Shown: piece after piece, positions 44,625 to 54,326 of the stretch
Layout: the number at the start of each line of letters is the position of its first letter
Numbering within the stretch: position 1 is the first letter of the stretch
NCBI RefSeq assembly: GCF_003669035.1
Contig: NZ_CP033070.1
Location: 3,348,001 to 3,412,000, forward strand
Length of the DNA stretch: 64,000 nt
Source of the DNA: Chryseobacterium sp. 3008163
GTDB taxonomy: Bacteria > Bacteroidota > Bacteroidia > Flavobacteriales > Weeksellaceae
Reading direction: 5' to 3'
Notes under the pieces: generated by a model
The model's input: only the letters and a program-made list of their open reading frames with translations
Told to the model about the DNA's origin: nothing
Database searches by the model: none
Position numbers and translations under genes: made by a program

Positions 44625-44671
44625 AAGCAAGAAATGATTTTAAAAGCAATTTTAAAACCATTTTGTAACAT

Positions 44672-44704
44672 TAAAAAAGTCCTGCGAGAAATCACAGGAC
44701 TTTT
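44672..44704 (-). terminator. Terminator after the unknown secreted protein gene
   Basis: AAAAGTCCTG and CAGGACTTTT pair around a short loop, with T tracts on both strands. It lies 5 bp beyond the stop at 44709 and upstream of the MFS gene. Confidence 0.85.
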
Positions 44705-44708
44705 GGGT

Positions 44709-45524
44709 TTATTTTTTAGGCTTTTCTACTCCTATCCACGCTTCACCTTCTCTTTTAACTTGGCTTAGTGTGAAAGTTTCAAAATCATCTGTTTTGTATT
44801 CGATGTTGTCTACGTTTTGCTCAAATGGCATGATGTAGAAGAAATCTTTGTCTGTTTTATCAGCTTTGCTTCCTTTTTTTACAGTCGGCATATATTTTCT
44901 GTTGAATTTGTACTTTGGTAAATACTGTTTCAAAGAAGCATAGAACTTTTTGTCTTCTTTTTCATTAGGAACAATGTCTACAATTTTAAATTCGTCTTTT
45001 TTCTTGTCAACCCAAAGATAATAGATGGTTTCTTCCATCGTCTTTTTGTTTAATGAAGCAAAACCGAAAAATTCTTTTGGTACCAATTCTTTGATTTTTT
45101 CCGCATCCACTTTAGTGAAATATTCACCTTGAGAAGGGTCAACATACGTCTCCAAATTGAGCAATAAAACTTGATTGTTTTGGAAGTTTTTGTTTTTGAA
45201 ATACTGATCTAATGATAATTCTGCTGTTTTTCTTAGCTCCTTGCCTCTGTCATCCAATTTCTTTGTTGGGTTTTGAGGATTTACCTTTTTCACAAAGTTA
45301 TAAAGAACTACAGGCTTGATATCCGCAAGGTGAGGGAAGGTTTTCAGCTGTTCAGCTTTTACCAACCAGTAATATTGCTGATAGTAATCATCTTTATCAA
45401 CAGGTTTTACACTTTTATAGGTAAGAGCCAGTTTTTTAGAATTAAGATATTTTCCATATTTACCTTGTCCAAAAGCGAAGCTTACAGATAGTAAAGCAAA
45501 TAAAATAGTAATGTTTCTTTTCAT
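44709..45524 (-). CDS. Uncharacterised secreted protein, 271 residues
   Basis: A signal peptide (MKRNITILFALLSVSFAFGQ) leads a lysine-rich mature protein. Segments such as KYLNSKKLALTYKSVKPVDK, YYQQYYWLVKAEQLKTFP and FYASLKQYLPKYKFNRKYMP give a basic, mixed alpha/beta protein. No known domain is recognised. It has its own terminator and is not clearly tied to its neighbours. Confidence 0.7.
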   Translation of the reverse strand: MKRNITILFALLSVSFAFGQGKYGKYLNSKKLALTYKSVKPVDKDDYYQQYYWLVKAEQLKTFPHLADIKPVVLYNFVKKVNPQNPTKKLDDRGKELRKTAELSLDQYFKNKNFQNNQVLLLNLETYVDPSQGEYFTKVDAEKIKELVPKEFFGFASLNKKTMEETIYYLWVDKKKDEFKIVDIVPNEKEDKKFYASLKQYLPKYKFNRKYMPTVKKGSKADKTDKDFFYIMPFEQNVDNIEYKTDDFETFTLSQVKREGEAWIGVEKPKK

Positions 45525-45629
45525 TTTACAGCAAAGATTTTTTGATTTTTCAAATATAATTATTTATTAGATAATAAGTTTAATACTTAGTTAAATTATG
45601 CAAATATTATTGATTTTATTCAAGAAAAA

Positions 45630-45650
45630 ATCCTGTACGAATACAGGATT
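45630..45650 (-). terminator. Terminator of asnB
   Basis: ATCCTGTA and TACAGGAT pair around a 4-nt loop, and the - strand tail is a T tract. It lies 17 bp after the asnB stop. Confidence 0.85.
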
Positions 45651-45666
45651 GATAAATTTATTGATT

Positions 45667-47334
45667 TTAATAAGAGGTTTCGTGTACTTTCACTGCTCTT
45701 CCGCTTGGGTCGTTCATTTTTTTAAATGCTTCATCCCATTCTAAAGCAATCGGAGTTGAACAAGCTACTGATGGTACTGACGGAACAGTCGCCGCTGCCG
45801 TTTCGCTTGGAAAATGCTCTTCGAAAATTGTTCGGTAGCGGTATTCTTCTTTATTTTGAGGAGTATTTAATGGAAATCTGAATTTTGCATTCGCCATCAT
45901 TTCATCAGTTACATGTTTTTCTGCAATCTCTTTCAAGGTGTCAATCCATGAATATCCTACGCCGTCTGAGAATTGTTCTTTTTGTCTCCACGCAATAGAT
46001 TCAGGCAAAAGATCTTCAAAAGCTTTTCTCAAAACCCATTTTTCGATTTTTCCTTCTTCTTTGTTAATCATCTTATCCTGAGGATTTACGTTCATCGCAA
46101 TGTCCATAAATTCTTTATCCAAAAACGGAACTCTGCCTTCAATTCCCCAGCTCATCAGGGCTTTATTGGCTCTCAAACAATCATACAGGTGAAGTTTCCC
46201 TAATTTTCTTACCGTTTCATCATGGAATTCTTTAGCATTCGGAGCTTTGTGGAAATACAGATATCCACCAAACAATTCATCTGCACCTTCACCGGAAAGA
46301 ACCATTTTAATTCCCATCGATTTAATCACTCTTGCCAAAAGATACATCGGCGTTGAAGCTCTGATGGTTGTCACATCATAAGTTTCCAAATGATAAATCA
46401 CATCCCGAATGGCATCTAAACCTTCCTGAACGGTAAAATTAACTTCATGGTGAACAGATCCGATATGTTCAGCAGCTTTTTTCGCCGCTGCTAAATCCGG
46501 AGAACCGACCAATCCGACTGCAAAACTGTGTAATCTCGGGTACCACGCTTCTTGAGTGTCCCCACTTTCAACTCTCTGTCTTGCGTATTTTGCAGTAACT
46601 GCAGAAATGATGGATGAATCTAAACCTCCAGAAAGTAAAACTCCATAAGGTACATCGCTCATCAACTGTCTGTGAACTGCATCTTCCAATCCTTTTCTGA
46701 TTGCCTGAATATCTGTAACGTTATCTTTTACAGCATCAAAATCTTCCCAATCTCTCTTGTACCATTGCTGAGATTCGCTTCCTTCAACGCTGTACACATA
46801 ATGTCCCGGAAGAAAGGTATCGATTTTTTTACAAACGCCTTCCAAAGCTTTCAGTTCAGAAGCGATGTAATAGTTTCCGTTTTTGTCCCAACCTTGATAG
46901 AGCGGGCAGATTCCCATGTGGTCACGGGCAATCAGATAGATGTTTTTTTCAATATCGTACAATGCAAAAGCAAAAATTCCGTTAAGTTTTTCGATAAAAT
47001 CTTTTCCGTATTTTTCATACAATGCCAGAATTACTTCGCAGTCAGATTGAGTTTGAAACTCGTAGTCTGGAAATTCTTGTTTAAGTTCTCTATGATTGTA
47101 AATTTCACCATTTACAGCTAAAACCAGTTTGCCGTCTTTAGAAAACAAAGGCTGCTTTCCTGAAGTTGGGTCAACAATAGCTAATCTTTCATGAGAAAAT
47201 AAAACTTTCTCATTTTGAAAAACACCGCTCCAGTCTGGACCTCGATGACGAATTTTTTTAGACATTTCCAAGACCTGAGGCCTTAATATTTCAGTTGGCT
47301 GTTTGGCGTCAAACAAGCATACAATTCCACACAT
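45667..47334 (-). CDS. asnB: Asparagine synthase B (glutamine-hydrolysing)
   Basis: The enzyme makes asparagine from aspartate, ATP and glutamine. Cys2 of MCGIVCLFD is the glutaminase nucleophile, with NGEIYNHRELK and RDHMGICPLYQG in the class II amidotransferase domain (about residues 2-190). The synthase domain follows with the PP-loop VLLSGGLDSSIISAV near residue 230 and LSGEGADELFGGY near 350. The length of 555 residues fits AsnB. It is preceded on the - strand by a 315-bp region containing a hairpin and a possible leader ORF. Confidence 0.97.
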   Translation of the reverse strand: MCGIVCLFDAKQPTEILRPQVLEMSKKIRHRGPDWSGVFQNEKVLFSHERLAIVDPTSGKQPLFSKDGKLVLAVNGEIYNHRELKQEFPDYEFQTQSDCEVILALYEKYGKDFIEKLNGIFAFALYDIEKNIYLIARDHMGICPLYQGWDKNGNYYIASELKALEGVCKKIDTFLPGHYVYSVEGSESQQWYKRDWEDFDAVKDNVTDIQAIRKGLEDAVHRQLMSDVPYGVLLSGGLDSSIISAVTAKYARQRVESGDTQEAWYPRLHSFAVGLVGSPDLAAAKKAAEHIGSVHHEVNFTVQEGLDAIRDVIYHLETYDVTTIRASTPMYLLARVIKSMGIKMVLSGEGADELFGGYLYFHKAPNAKEFHDETVRKLGKLHLYDCLRANKALMSWGIEGRVPFLDKEFMDIAMNVNPQDKMINKEEGKIEKWVLRKAFEDLLPESIAWRQKEQFSDGVGYSWIDTLKEIAEKHVTDEMMANAKFRFPLNTPQNKEEYRYRTIFEEHFPSETAAATVPSVPSVACSTPIALEWDEAFKKMNDPSGRAVKVHETSY

Positions 47335-47649
47335 GTTATTTTTATTTAGAAGCGAAATTAAGAATAGTATATAAATTTTAAAACAAAAGTTTACATAAAG
47401 TTAATATTTTTAATTAATTAAATGATTTTATTTTAAAAATTAATTTTTAAGACTGGATTTGTCTGTCTGAACTTGATTTTTTTCTGTGAGATAATGAAGA
47501 ATTATTTTTAAGTCAAAAAAAGTTATAAAATCTTGATGTATGATAATTAATTATTCAATTATTTTCCATTACTTTGTGGCTCGAAATAATTTTTTTTCAT
47601 CATTTGTGTTTTTACCTCCTTGTAATAATATTGCAAGGAGGTTTTGTTT
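47335..47649. other. Intergenic region between asnB and the PNGase F-like gene
   Basis: The 315-bp stretch holds no full gene. It contains a + strand hairpin with T tail (47614-47650), a 13-base motif TCATCATTTGTGT (47597-47609) whose complement recurs in the 123-bp array near 57 kb, and a possible 14-residue ORF on the - strand beginning MMKKNYFEPQSNGK at about 47602. The rest is very AT-rich and shows nothing further to me. Confidence 0.5.
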
Positions 47650-47650
47650 T
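47614..47650 (+). terminator. + strand terminator-like hairpin with anti-SD-like arm
   Basis: ACCTCCTTG (47614-47622) pairs with CAAGGAGGT (47634-47642) and is followed by TTTGTTTTT on the + strand. The - strand side has no T tract, so it does not look like the terminator of either flanking - strand gene. A + strand transcript upstream, such as a small RNA, is implied. Confidence 0.6.
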
Positions 47651-49317
47651 TACTCAACTCCTAATAAAGCACCCGAAATATTCCATGCGCTGAAACTTGT
47701 TCCTTCGGGTTCTCCCTGAGAAATTTTCACCTGAATAGTGTGTTTTCCAGCTTTTAAATTTCCAAGCTGAATGTAGTTAGGATTGGTAATCGTTCCCGGA
47801 CACCAATTTGATCGGCTGAGGTCTGAAGAAGAAAGTCCGTCAGGAAAATTTCCCGAAGCAGGATTGTACAAACGATAAGATCCACAATCTGTTCTCCATG
47901 GGAAAAATGAGAAAGTCATTTTTCCATCTAAATAAATAGAATTGGTTTTAGGAATAAATTCGTCGCCATTTTCCCAGCCGCCGTGACCTGTTGTGATGTA
48001 TCTTAATTGCGCATCTTTTAAATCTTTTTCCAAAGTAAATTCTACAAATAAACCTTTGTCATTATTAAACATCGTCGCATAATTCTGTCCCGCCATTTCC
48101 ATAATATTGGTCGTGTTAAAAAGCGGAATTACTTTGTTGTTTTTGTTGACCATCTGATCACTTTTGTGAATGGTAATGTCTAAACTTACTTTGTGACCGC
48201 CTTTATCGTAATTTCCGATGAAAGTTCCTACCCAGATTTCTTTTTCAGAAAGAGCAGGTTTCAGTTCAGTAATGTCCTGTCGAAACGGACTAATCGTTTG
48301 CCACGTTTTATCTTTTAATTCTAAATTATTAAACTTATTGATTCCGAAAGCGGTAAAAAATCTCATCAGTTCGACAGTTGGCTGATAATTTTCGTTTGAA
48401 ATGATCCCAAAATACTGTTTCCCGTTTCCGTTTTCATATACAGGAAGTGTTTTTACTCCTTTTTCCAATCCGTCAAAAAAAGATTGCGATTTATCTTCCG
48501 GAATAAAAAATACGGTTCCTGTTCTGTCGTAAGCATCACCGTTGGATTGCTGTTTTAATTCTGCAAAAATATTTTCACCCTGAGAAATTTTTGGAAGTTT
48601 GATTTTCTTTAAAATAATCGTTCCATTAGCAAATCTTTTAATGTTTTCATCTGATTTTGACTGATCTGAGAAATTGATAATTTCATTTTCAAAAACCTTC
48701 AATGTGGTAAATCTGCTTTTCCAGAGTAAATCTTTGTAGCTTAAAAGGTCTGTCGTAGTAATAGGTTTATTGATTATATTTTCAATTCCTGATTTTTTGA
48801 TTTTTTTCAGAGAAGTTGCAGTCGTTGCAGAGTTTCCGTTTCGTTCGATTTCTAAAACTAAACCTAAATTTTGTCCAAGACTTGAAGGTCCTCCTTTTAG
48901 TTTCAGATCATTCGTGTACCAAACTTCAATCGTATTTGAATTGATTTTGATAACTGCCTGTTTACAGTTATAGCCTAAAATTTTCTTGGTTTTATCTGTG
49001 AATTCAAAACTTTGCTTGGCAATTGACTGTGAATCAGAAGTAGAAATTATATCTCCAGGCTTTAAAAATCCGTAAGATACAATCGTATTAGAAGGTTTTT
49101 CAATTTTGTTAATTTCAAAAGGATAGTCGTTTTTCTGTTCCTTAGTTTTAGAGTTTAAAATATAATTTTCATTTTCGCTGACCCAAACGATTGTAGGATT
49201 TTGGTTAGGCTGAACTTTTCCGTTGTAAGAACTTTCATATTGAATTTCGTAAGTCTGGGCGAAATTTAAAACAGATAGGAAGAATGTGAGAAAACTGAGT
49301 AATATTGGTCTGATCAT
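47650..49317 (-). CDS. PNGase F-like peptide-N-glycosidase with GLPGLI-like N-terminal region
   Basis: The 555-residue protein has a signal peptide (MIRPILLSFLTFFLSVLNFA). Residues about 20-190 resemble the GLPGLI family (YEIQYESSYNGKVQ, KKILGYNCKQAVIKINSN, EVWYTNDLKLKGGP). The C-terminal half, from about 300, resembles peptide-N4-(N-acetyl-beta-glucosaminyl)asparagine amidase F: RQDITELKPALSEKEIWVG, ITTGHGGWENGDEF and CGSYRLYNPASGN, with LSRSNWCPG near the end. PNGase F removes N-glycans from glycoproteins and is known from Elizabethkingia meningoseptica. The catalytic acid near GDEF seems conserved. Activity is inferred, as the sequence is divergent. Confidence 0.75.
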   Translation of the reverse strand: MIRPILLSFLTFFLSVLNFAQTYEIQYESSYNGKVQPNQNPTIVWVSENENYILNSKTKEQKNDYPFEINKIEKPSNTIVSYGFLKPGDIISTSDSQSIAKQSFEFTDKTKKILGYNCKQAVIKINSNTIEVWYTNDLKLKGGPSSLGQNLGLVLEIERNGNSATTATSLKKIKKSGIENIINKPITTTDLLSYKDLLWKSRFTTLKVFENEIINFSDQSKSDENIKRFANGTIILKKIKLPKISQGENIFAELKQQSNGDAYDRTGTVFFIPEDKSQSFFDGLEKGVKTLPVYENGNGKQYFGIISNENYQPTVELMRFFTAFGINKFNNLELKDKTWQTISPFRQDITELKPALSEKEIWVGTFIGNYDKGGHKVSLDITIHKSDQMVNKNNKVIPLFNTTNIMEMAGQNYATMFNNDKGLFVEFTLEKDLKDAQLRYITTGHGGWENGDEFIPKTNSIYLDGKMTFSFFPWRTDCGSYRLYNPASGNFPDGLSSSDLSRSNWCPGTITNPNYIQLGNLKAGKHTIQVKISQGEPEGTSFSAWNISGALLGVE

Positions 49318-49415
49318 GATGTCTTGATGGTTTTTACAAAGATAATATTTGATTTAGATAATAAAAAAACTACTCCAAAAAATAGAGTAGTTTATATATT
49401 GTATTTTAAATAATT

Positions 49416-50620
49416 TTACGCCAATCTTTCGATCAAAGCCATATAGAATCCGTCGTAGCCTTGGCTAGGCATTATTTTTTCGTCCTTGATTAATTTGTAA
49501 TCAGGATTGTTTTTCAAAAATTCAGCAACTTGTTCGTTGTTTTCTGAAGGAAGAATAGAGCATGTAGCATACACCATTTTTCCGCCTTTTTTAAGGATTT
49601 TAGAATAATCCTGAATGATTTGCTGCTGTTCTTTCTTAATTCTGTCAATGAAAGCCTGATCAATTTTCCACTTGCTGTCCGGGTTTCTTTTTAAAACTCC
49701 CAAACCAGAACAAGGTGCATCAATCAACAATCTGTCGGCAGTTTCGTGAAGACGTTTGATCACTTTGTTGTCAGAAATCATACGGGTTTCGATGTTGTGA
49801 GCTCCGGCTCTTTTTGCACGACGCTTCAATTCAGCTAATTTCCATTCGTAAATATCTAGAGCGATGATCTGTCCTTTATTGCCCATCAATGCGGCTAAGT
49901 GAAGGGTTTTTCCGCCTGCTCCGGCGCAAACGTCAACCACTCTCTGACCTTCTTTTACATCAAGAAAATATCCGATTTTTTGAGACGTTGCATCCTGAAC
50001 TTCAAACAATCCGTCTTTGAAAGCAGTGGTAAGAAAAACGTTCTTTTTTTCTTCTAATTGTACTGCATCGGGATAGTTTTTTACCGTGTAAGCCACTACA
50101 TTTTCAACTGCAAGATCTGAAATCAATTCTTTTGCTGAAGTTTTCAATGAATTTGCTCTTAAAACGGTAGGTGCTTGTTCGTTCAAAGCTTTCATCTCTT
50201 TTTCCCAAATTGGACCTAATTCTTTTTCCAAAGTTTCAGCCAACCATTCAGGAATTGAATATTCGATAGACTTTGTAGGAACGGTACCTTTTTTTAGTTT
50301 GGTTGTGATGTCAGCGATTTTGATACCTTCAAATTCTTCAAATCTTTTGTAATTGGTTTTACTATAAAGACAGTAAGCAACAATTAATTTATAAACATTG
50401 TTAGGTTTTACACTTTCACCCATGTAATATTCAAGGCGTCTTTTCCAACGGATGATGTTGTAGAAAATCTCAGAAACAACTGCTCTGTCTTGGCTTCCCC
50501 ACTTTCTGTGAGCCTTTAAAAGTCTTTCGATTACTTTATCGGCGTATTTATTTTTCTCAAAAAAGTTTCTTGTAAAGCATCGTGAATTCCGATGGCCAAG
50601 TTTCTGTGTATTAATTCCAT
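49416..50620 (-). CDS. 16S rRNA (cytosine-C5)-methyltransferase RsmB/RsmF-like, start broken by one base
   Basis: NusB-like helices fill the N-terminal third. A Rossmann methyltransferase follows with VCAGAGGKTLHLAALMGNKG, DAPCSGLGVLKRNPDSKW (PCS catalytic cysteine) and VYATCSILPSENNEQV (TCS motif), as in NOL1/NOP2/sun m5C enzymes. The expected start MELIHRNLAIGIHDALQETF lies at 50620 but in another frame. One extra A in the 6-A run at 50569-50574 joins it to the body. Without that base the open frame begins oddly (MQVQTAYCNNG...). RsmB is normally retained, so I read this as a sequencing error. The repaired length is about 401 residues. Confidence 0.88.
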
Positions 50621-50826
50621 TATTGCAGTATGCTGTTTGAACTTGCAAAAATACGAATTTAAGTTGAGAGTTAGGAGTTTATAGATATGAGTTATATTAG
50701 TGTGGATTTTTGAATTTAATTTCAGGATTCATTCAATTCATCTTTTATAAAATGAAATTCTTTTTACTTAAATTTCAATTTGAAACTTGTAATTCAAAAA
50801 AATTACCTTTGCAAAAATTTAAAAAT

Positions 50827-51171
50827 ATGAGTGACGTAGTTATTTGCCCGAAATGTAGTTCGGAGTTTACTTATGAGCAGGATGATTTGATGGTTTGCTC
50901 TCAGTGTTTTTACGAATGGAATCCTAAAGAAACGGCTGTAGAAAATGACAATTCAGGAAAAATTTTAGACGCTAATGGCAATGAGTTGCAAGACGGAGAT
51001 TCTGTGGTAGTTGTAAAAGATTTGCCGGTAAAAGGTGCTCCGAAACCAGTAAAAGCAGGAACTAAAGTGAAGAATATCCGTTTAAGACCAGACAGCGACC
51101 ATAATATTGATTGTAAGATTGATGGTTTTGGTTCGATGGCTTTGAAATCTGAATTTGTGAAAAAGGCTTAA
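50827..51171 (+). CDS. yjdM: YjdM (PhnA-like) zinc-ribbon protein
   Basis: The 114-residue protein begins [20 protein letters not shown] with a second CSQC pair, making a zinc ribbon, followed by a small SH3-like barrel ([20 protein letters not shown]). The family was once called PhnA of alkylphosphonate use but is probably unrelated to that pathway. I start at 50827; an upstream in-frame extension to 50710 is basic and hydrophobic and not conserved in type. It is closed by a terminator at 51194-51221. Confidence 0.88.
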   Translation: MSDVVICPKCSSEFTYEQDDLMVCSQCFYEWNPKETAVENDNSGKILDANGNELQDGDSVVVVKDLPVKGAPKPVKAGTKVKNIRLRPDSDHNIDCKIDGFGSMALKSEFVKKA

Positions 51172-51193
51172 GAATATTTCTTTTATAATATAT

Positions 51194-51221
51194 AATGCGT
51201 TCTGATTTGGACGCATTTTTT
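51194..51221 (+). terminator. Terminator of yjdM
   Basis: AATGCGT (51194-51200) and ACGCATT (51211-51217) pair around a 10-nt loop and run into a T tract. Confidence 0.85.
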
Positions 51222-51433
51222 TGCATAAAAAAAGGAGAAGATTGGACAGTGTAAACTTCCAAGACTTCATTGCAGGAGAAAGCTAATTTCAGTCTATTTG
51301 GCGGAAGAAAATTGAACCAAAAGTTTCCTTATGTTGTTGCTGATTCAAATGTATTAATAATATTGAAAATCAGATAGATAAATTTGTTTAATTTATCCAC
51401 AAACTAACATTAAGGGTGCTAAAAAAGTGTTAA

Positions 51434-52368
51434 TTATTTAAATGAAATTTTCAGAGAACCGTTGATTTTTTCGTTGGTCTGGATAATGAGTTCTTTATTT
51501 TTTGAAATAATTTTATTCCAGTAATGATTTCCGGCGAATCTGCTTTCTATAACTTCTGTATCAAAACCATTTTCTGAAATTTGTATCTGTTGAGGATAAT
51601 ACGCAAAATTTGAAATTCCAAAATCGTTCATTTCAAATTCTGTAAAAATGTTGACTTCTCCGAAAAGTTTCGCAACGTAAGTGTTATAAGGGTTTTTGTA
51701 GGTTTCTTCCGGATGGTCACTCTGTATGAGTCGACCATTTTCCAAAATAACAATCTGGTCAAGCCACGGAATAATGTCCTGCAATTCGTGAGTAGAAATA
51801 ATTAGCGAAATATTTTTTTCTTTTACATATCTGAAAAGCTTTTCGCGAAGTTCAATTTTTCTTGCATAATCGAGATGACTGAATGGTTCGTCTAGTAAAA
51901 GTAATTTAGGTAAAACTGAAAGTGCTCTTGCGATGGCAACCCTTTGTTGTTGTCCGCCACTTAAATTTTTAGGTAACACATTGGCATATTCTACCAATCC
52001 TACAACCTCTAAAAGTTCATAGACCGTTTCTTTTTTTTTGCTAAATTGATATTAGAAAGAAACTTCCCCACATTATCAGCCACGGTCGCATAGGGCATCA
52101 AGTCAAAATTCTGCGCTACAAACTTCATTTCAGCTTCTCCGGGAACGAGATTTCCTTTTGGACCCATCAATTTTGTGCCTTCAAATATAATTTCTCCTTG
52201 CTCCCAATTGAGAAGTCCATAAATAAGACTTAATAATGTAGATTTTCCGCAACCGCTTTCGCCTGCCAACGCAATTATTTTTCCTTCCCCTAATTTTAGG
52301 TTAAAGTTTTGGAACAGAGGCTTTTCTGAAGTATGCGAAAAATATAAATTGTTTATCACTAATAGCAT
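51434..52368 (-). CDS. ABC transporter ATP-binding protein, frame broken by one base
   Basis: The N-terminal part carries the Walker A motif GESGCGKSTLLSLIYGLL and the Q-loop region FVAQNFDLMPYATVADNV. The remainder, in the next frame, has the ABC signature NLSGGQQQRVAIARAL, Walker B LLLLDEPFSHLD and switch histidine ISTHELQD, then a TOBE-like C-terminal region of about 90 residues. One more base in the 9-T run at 52031-52039 (+ strand) joins them as ...LAKKKETVYELLEVVGLVEY... into about 311 residues. The tail suggests an importer ATPase of the spermidine/iron/molybdate kind. No permease gene is adjacent. Confidence 0.85.
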
Positions 52369-52411
52369 TAGGCAAAAATACGGTTTTTAGAAAACACTAG
52401 CATATTTTTAG

Positions 52412-52419
52412 TAATTTTG
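52412..52419 (+). promoter_or_regulatory. Candidate -7 element of the YceI gene
   Basis: TAATTTTG fits TAnnTTTG and lies 23 bp before the start at 52442. The - strand ABC gene starts 44 bp to the left, so the region between is a divergent promoter. Confidence 0.5.
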
Positions 52420-52441
52420 CAGTGACTTAAAATTTATAATC

Positions 52442-53101
52442 ATGCATAGAAAATTATTCTCCTTGGCAGTTCCCGCGATTTTTGCATCAGCCGTTTTTGT
52501 TTCATGTCAGAAGGAAAAACCTGTGACAAGTGAAGGGACTGAAGTTACGACAACAAAAGATGGTAATCAATATGTGCTAGATACTTTGAATAGTAGGGTA
52601 GAGTGGAAGGGTTATAAGGTTTTTAAATCTGAAAATACCAGTCATTTCGGGACGATTACTTTTGAAAGTGGTGACGTTACGGTAAAAGATGGAAAACTTG
52701 AAAGCGGAAAATTCGTAGCAGATATGAATTCTCTGACTTCTGTTGATTTAAAAGATGATGCAGAACAATTAAATAAATTAAATAGTCATTTGAAGAGCGG
52801 AGATTTTTTCGAAACAGAAAAATTCCCAACATCTTCTTACGAAATAACTAAAGTAACTCCGTCTGCAGAAGGTGATTACAATACGCTTTTAGATGGTAAT
52901 TTAACGATAAAAGGTATTTCTAAACCTGTTCAGTTTAAAGCAAATGTTTCGATAAACGAAGGTGTTGTAAGCATTGCGACAGAGCCGAAGGATATTATGA
53001 GGGAAGAATTTGGGGTGAAATTTCAAAGTCCTGCTGAGAATGGCGTGATTAAAGATGAGGTAAGCCTTCAGATTAATGTGAAAGCCTTAGAAAAGAAATA
53101 A
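52442..53101 (+). CDS. YceI-domain lipoprotein
   Basis: The 219-residue protein has a signal ending in AVFVSC, lipidated at about Cys22. The rest is a YceI-like lipocalin fold: VEWKGYKVFKSENTSHFGTI at about residues 60-80, KFPTSSYEITKVTPS and GNLTIKGISKPVQFKANVSI. YceI proteins bind isoprenoid quinones or related lipids in the periplasm. The gene has its own promoter and a terminator at 53130-53157. Confidence 0.92.
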   Translation: MHRKLFSLAVPAIFASAVFVSCQKEKPVTSEGTEVTTTKDGNQYVLDTLNSRVEWKGYKVFKSENTSHFGTITFESGDVTVKDGKLESGKFVADMNSLTSVDLKDDAEQLNKLNSHLKSGDFFETEKFPTSSYEITKVTPSAEGDYNTLLDGNLTIKGISKPVQFKANVSINEGVVSIATEPKDIMREEFGVKFQSPAENGVIKDEVSLQINVKALEKK

Positions 53102-53129
53102 TTATTTAATACTAAATAAACCAAATAAA

Positions 53130-53157
53130 ACTGTCTCTGTAAAAAGACAGTTTTTTT
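53130..53157 (+). terminator. Terminator of the YceI gene
   Basis: ACTGTCT (53130-53136) and AGACAGT (53145-53151) pair and are followed by seven T. Confidence 0.9.
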
Positions 53158-53228
53158 ATGATAAATTCAAAACTTTTTTAATTGGAAAACCTTATTTTTG
53201 CAGATACATTTTTGAAAGGGTTAAAACA

Positions 53229-54238
53229 ATGACAGAAAAGATAGAAGAATTACTAATCGAAGTAAACGGCTTCAGCGCAACATCCAAAGATGAGATTGAG
53301 AACTTCAGAATCAAGTATAATGGTAAAAAGGAGTTTTAAATGATTTTTATGAATCATTAAAAACAATTCCGAATGACCAGAAAAAAGATTTTGGACAAAA
53401 AATCAATTCTTTGAAGCAAGCTGTGGCTGCCAAGTTGGAAGATTTTAAAGCATCTTCTGAGTCTTCTATAATTCTCGAAAAAGAAGACCTTACAAGACCT
53501 GCTTTTCCTTTAGAATTGGGTTCAAGACATCCGATTAATATCGTTAAGAACAGAATTATCGATATTTTTAAATCGATCGGTTTTGCTGTAGCAGACGGAC
53601 CTGAAATTGAAGACGACTGGCACAACTTCACGGCATTAAACTTACCAGAATATCATCCGGCGAGAGATATGCAGGATACTTTTTTCATCGAGCAGAATCC
53701 TGATATTTTGTTGAGAACGCATACATCATCGGTTCAGATTCGTTACATGGAAGAAAATCAGCCGCCGATCAGAATATTATCTCCGGGAAGAGTGTTTAGA
53801 AATGAGGCAGTTTCTTCACGTTCGCATTGTATTTTCCATCAAATTGAAGGTTTATATATTGATGAGAAAGTGAGTTTTGCAGATTTAAAACAAACGATTC
53901 AGTTTTTTACTACAGAACTTTTCGGTAAGTCAAAAATCAGAATGAGACCTTCGTATTTTCCTTTTACAGAGCCAAGTGCAGAGATTGATGTGTATTGGGG
54001 ATTAAACTCTGAAACAGATTACAGAATCACAAAAGGAACGGGGTGGTTAGAAATTATGGGTTGCGGAATGGTAGATCCTGCAGTTTTGAAAAACGTAAAT
54101 ATCGATTCTGAAAAATATTCCGGTTATGCTTTCGGAATGGGTATTGAAAGAATTACAATGCTTCTTTACCAAATGAGCGACATCAGGATGTTCTTCGAAA
54201 ACGACATTAGAACACTAGAACAATTTAAGTCATTATAA
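53229..54238 (+). CDS. pheS: Phenylalanine--tRNA ligase alpha subunit, frame broken by one base
   Basis: PheS is the catalytic subunit of the PheRS heterotetramer. The N-terminus [19 protein letters not shown] starts at 53229 and reads to TAA at 53337. The rest continues in another frame from about 53340 ([19 protein letters not shown]), with class II motifs [36 protein letters not shown] and [17 protein letters not shown]. Adding one A to the 5-A run at 53325-53329 gives ...KYNGKKGVLNDF... and a full protein of about 336 residues. PheS is essential, so the break is almost certainly a sequencing error. A terminator follows at 54263-54297. pheT is not adjacent. Confidence 0.95.
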
Positions 54239-54262
54239 TCAATTTATAATTAAAATAAATTC

Positions 54263-54297
54263 AAATCCTGTAAATTAAGTTTTTACAGGATTTTTTA
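54263..54297 (+). terminator. Terminator of pheS
   Basis: AATCCTGTAAA and TTTACAGGATT pair around TTAAGTT and are followed by a T tract. Confidence 0.9.
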
Positions 54298-54326
54298 TTA
54301 AATTTATACGATAATTACACACGAGA

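Noticed and set aside
46672..47121. 149-residue open frame opposite asnB
   Set aside because: Antisense shadow of the asnB coding sequence.
53229..53345. Programmed frameshifting in pheS
   Set aside because: No slippery heptamer with a stimulatory structure, no precedent for pheS, and many similar homopolymer breaks nearby point to sequencing error.
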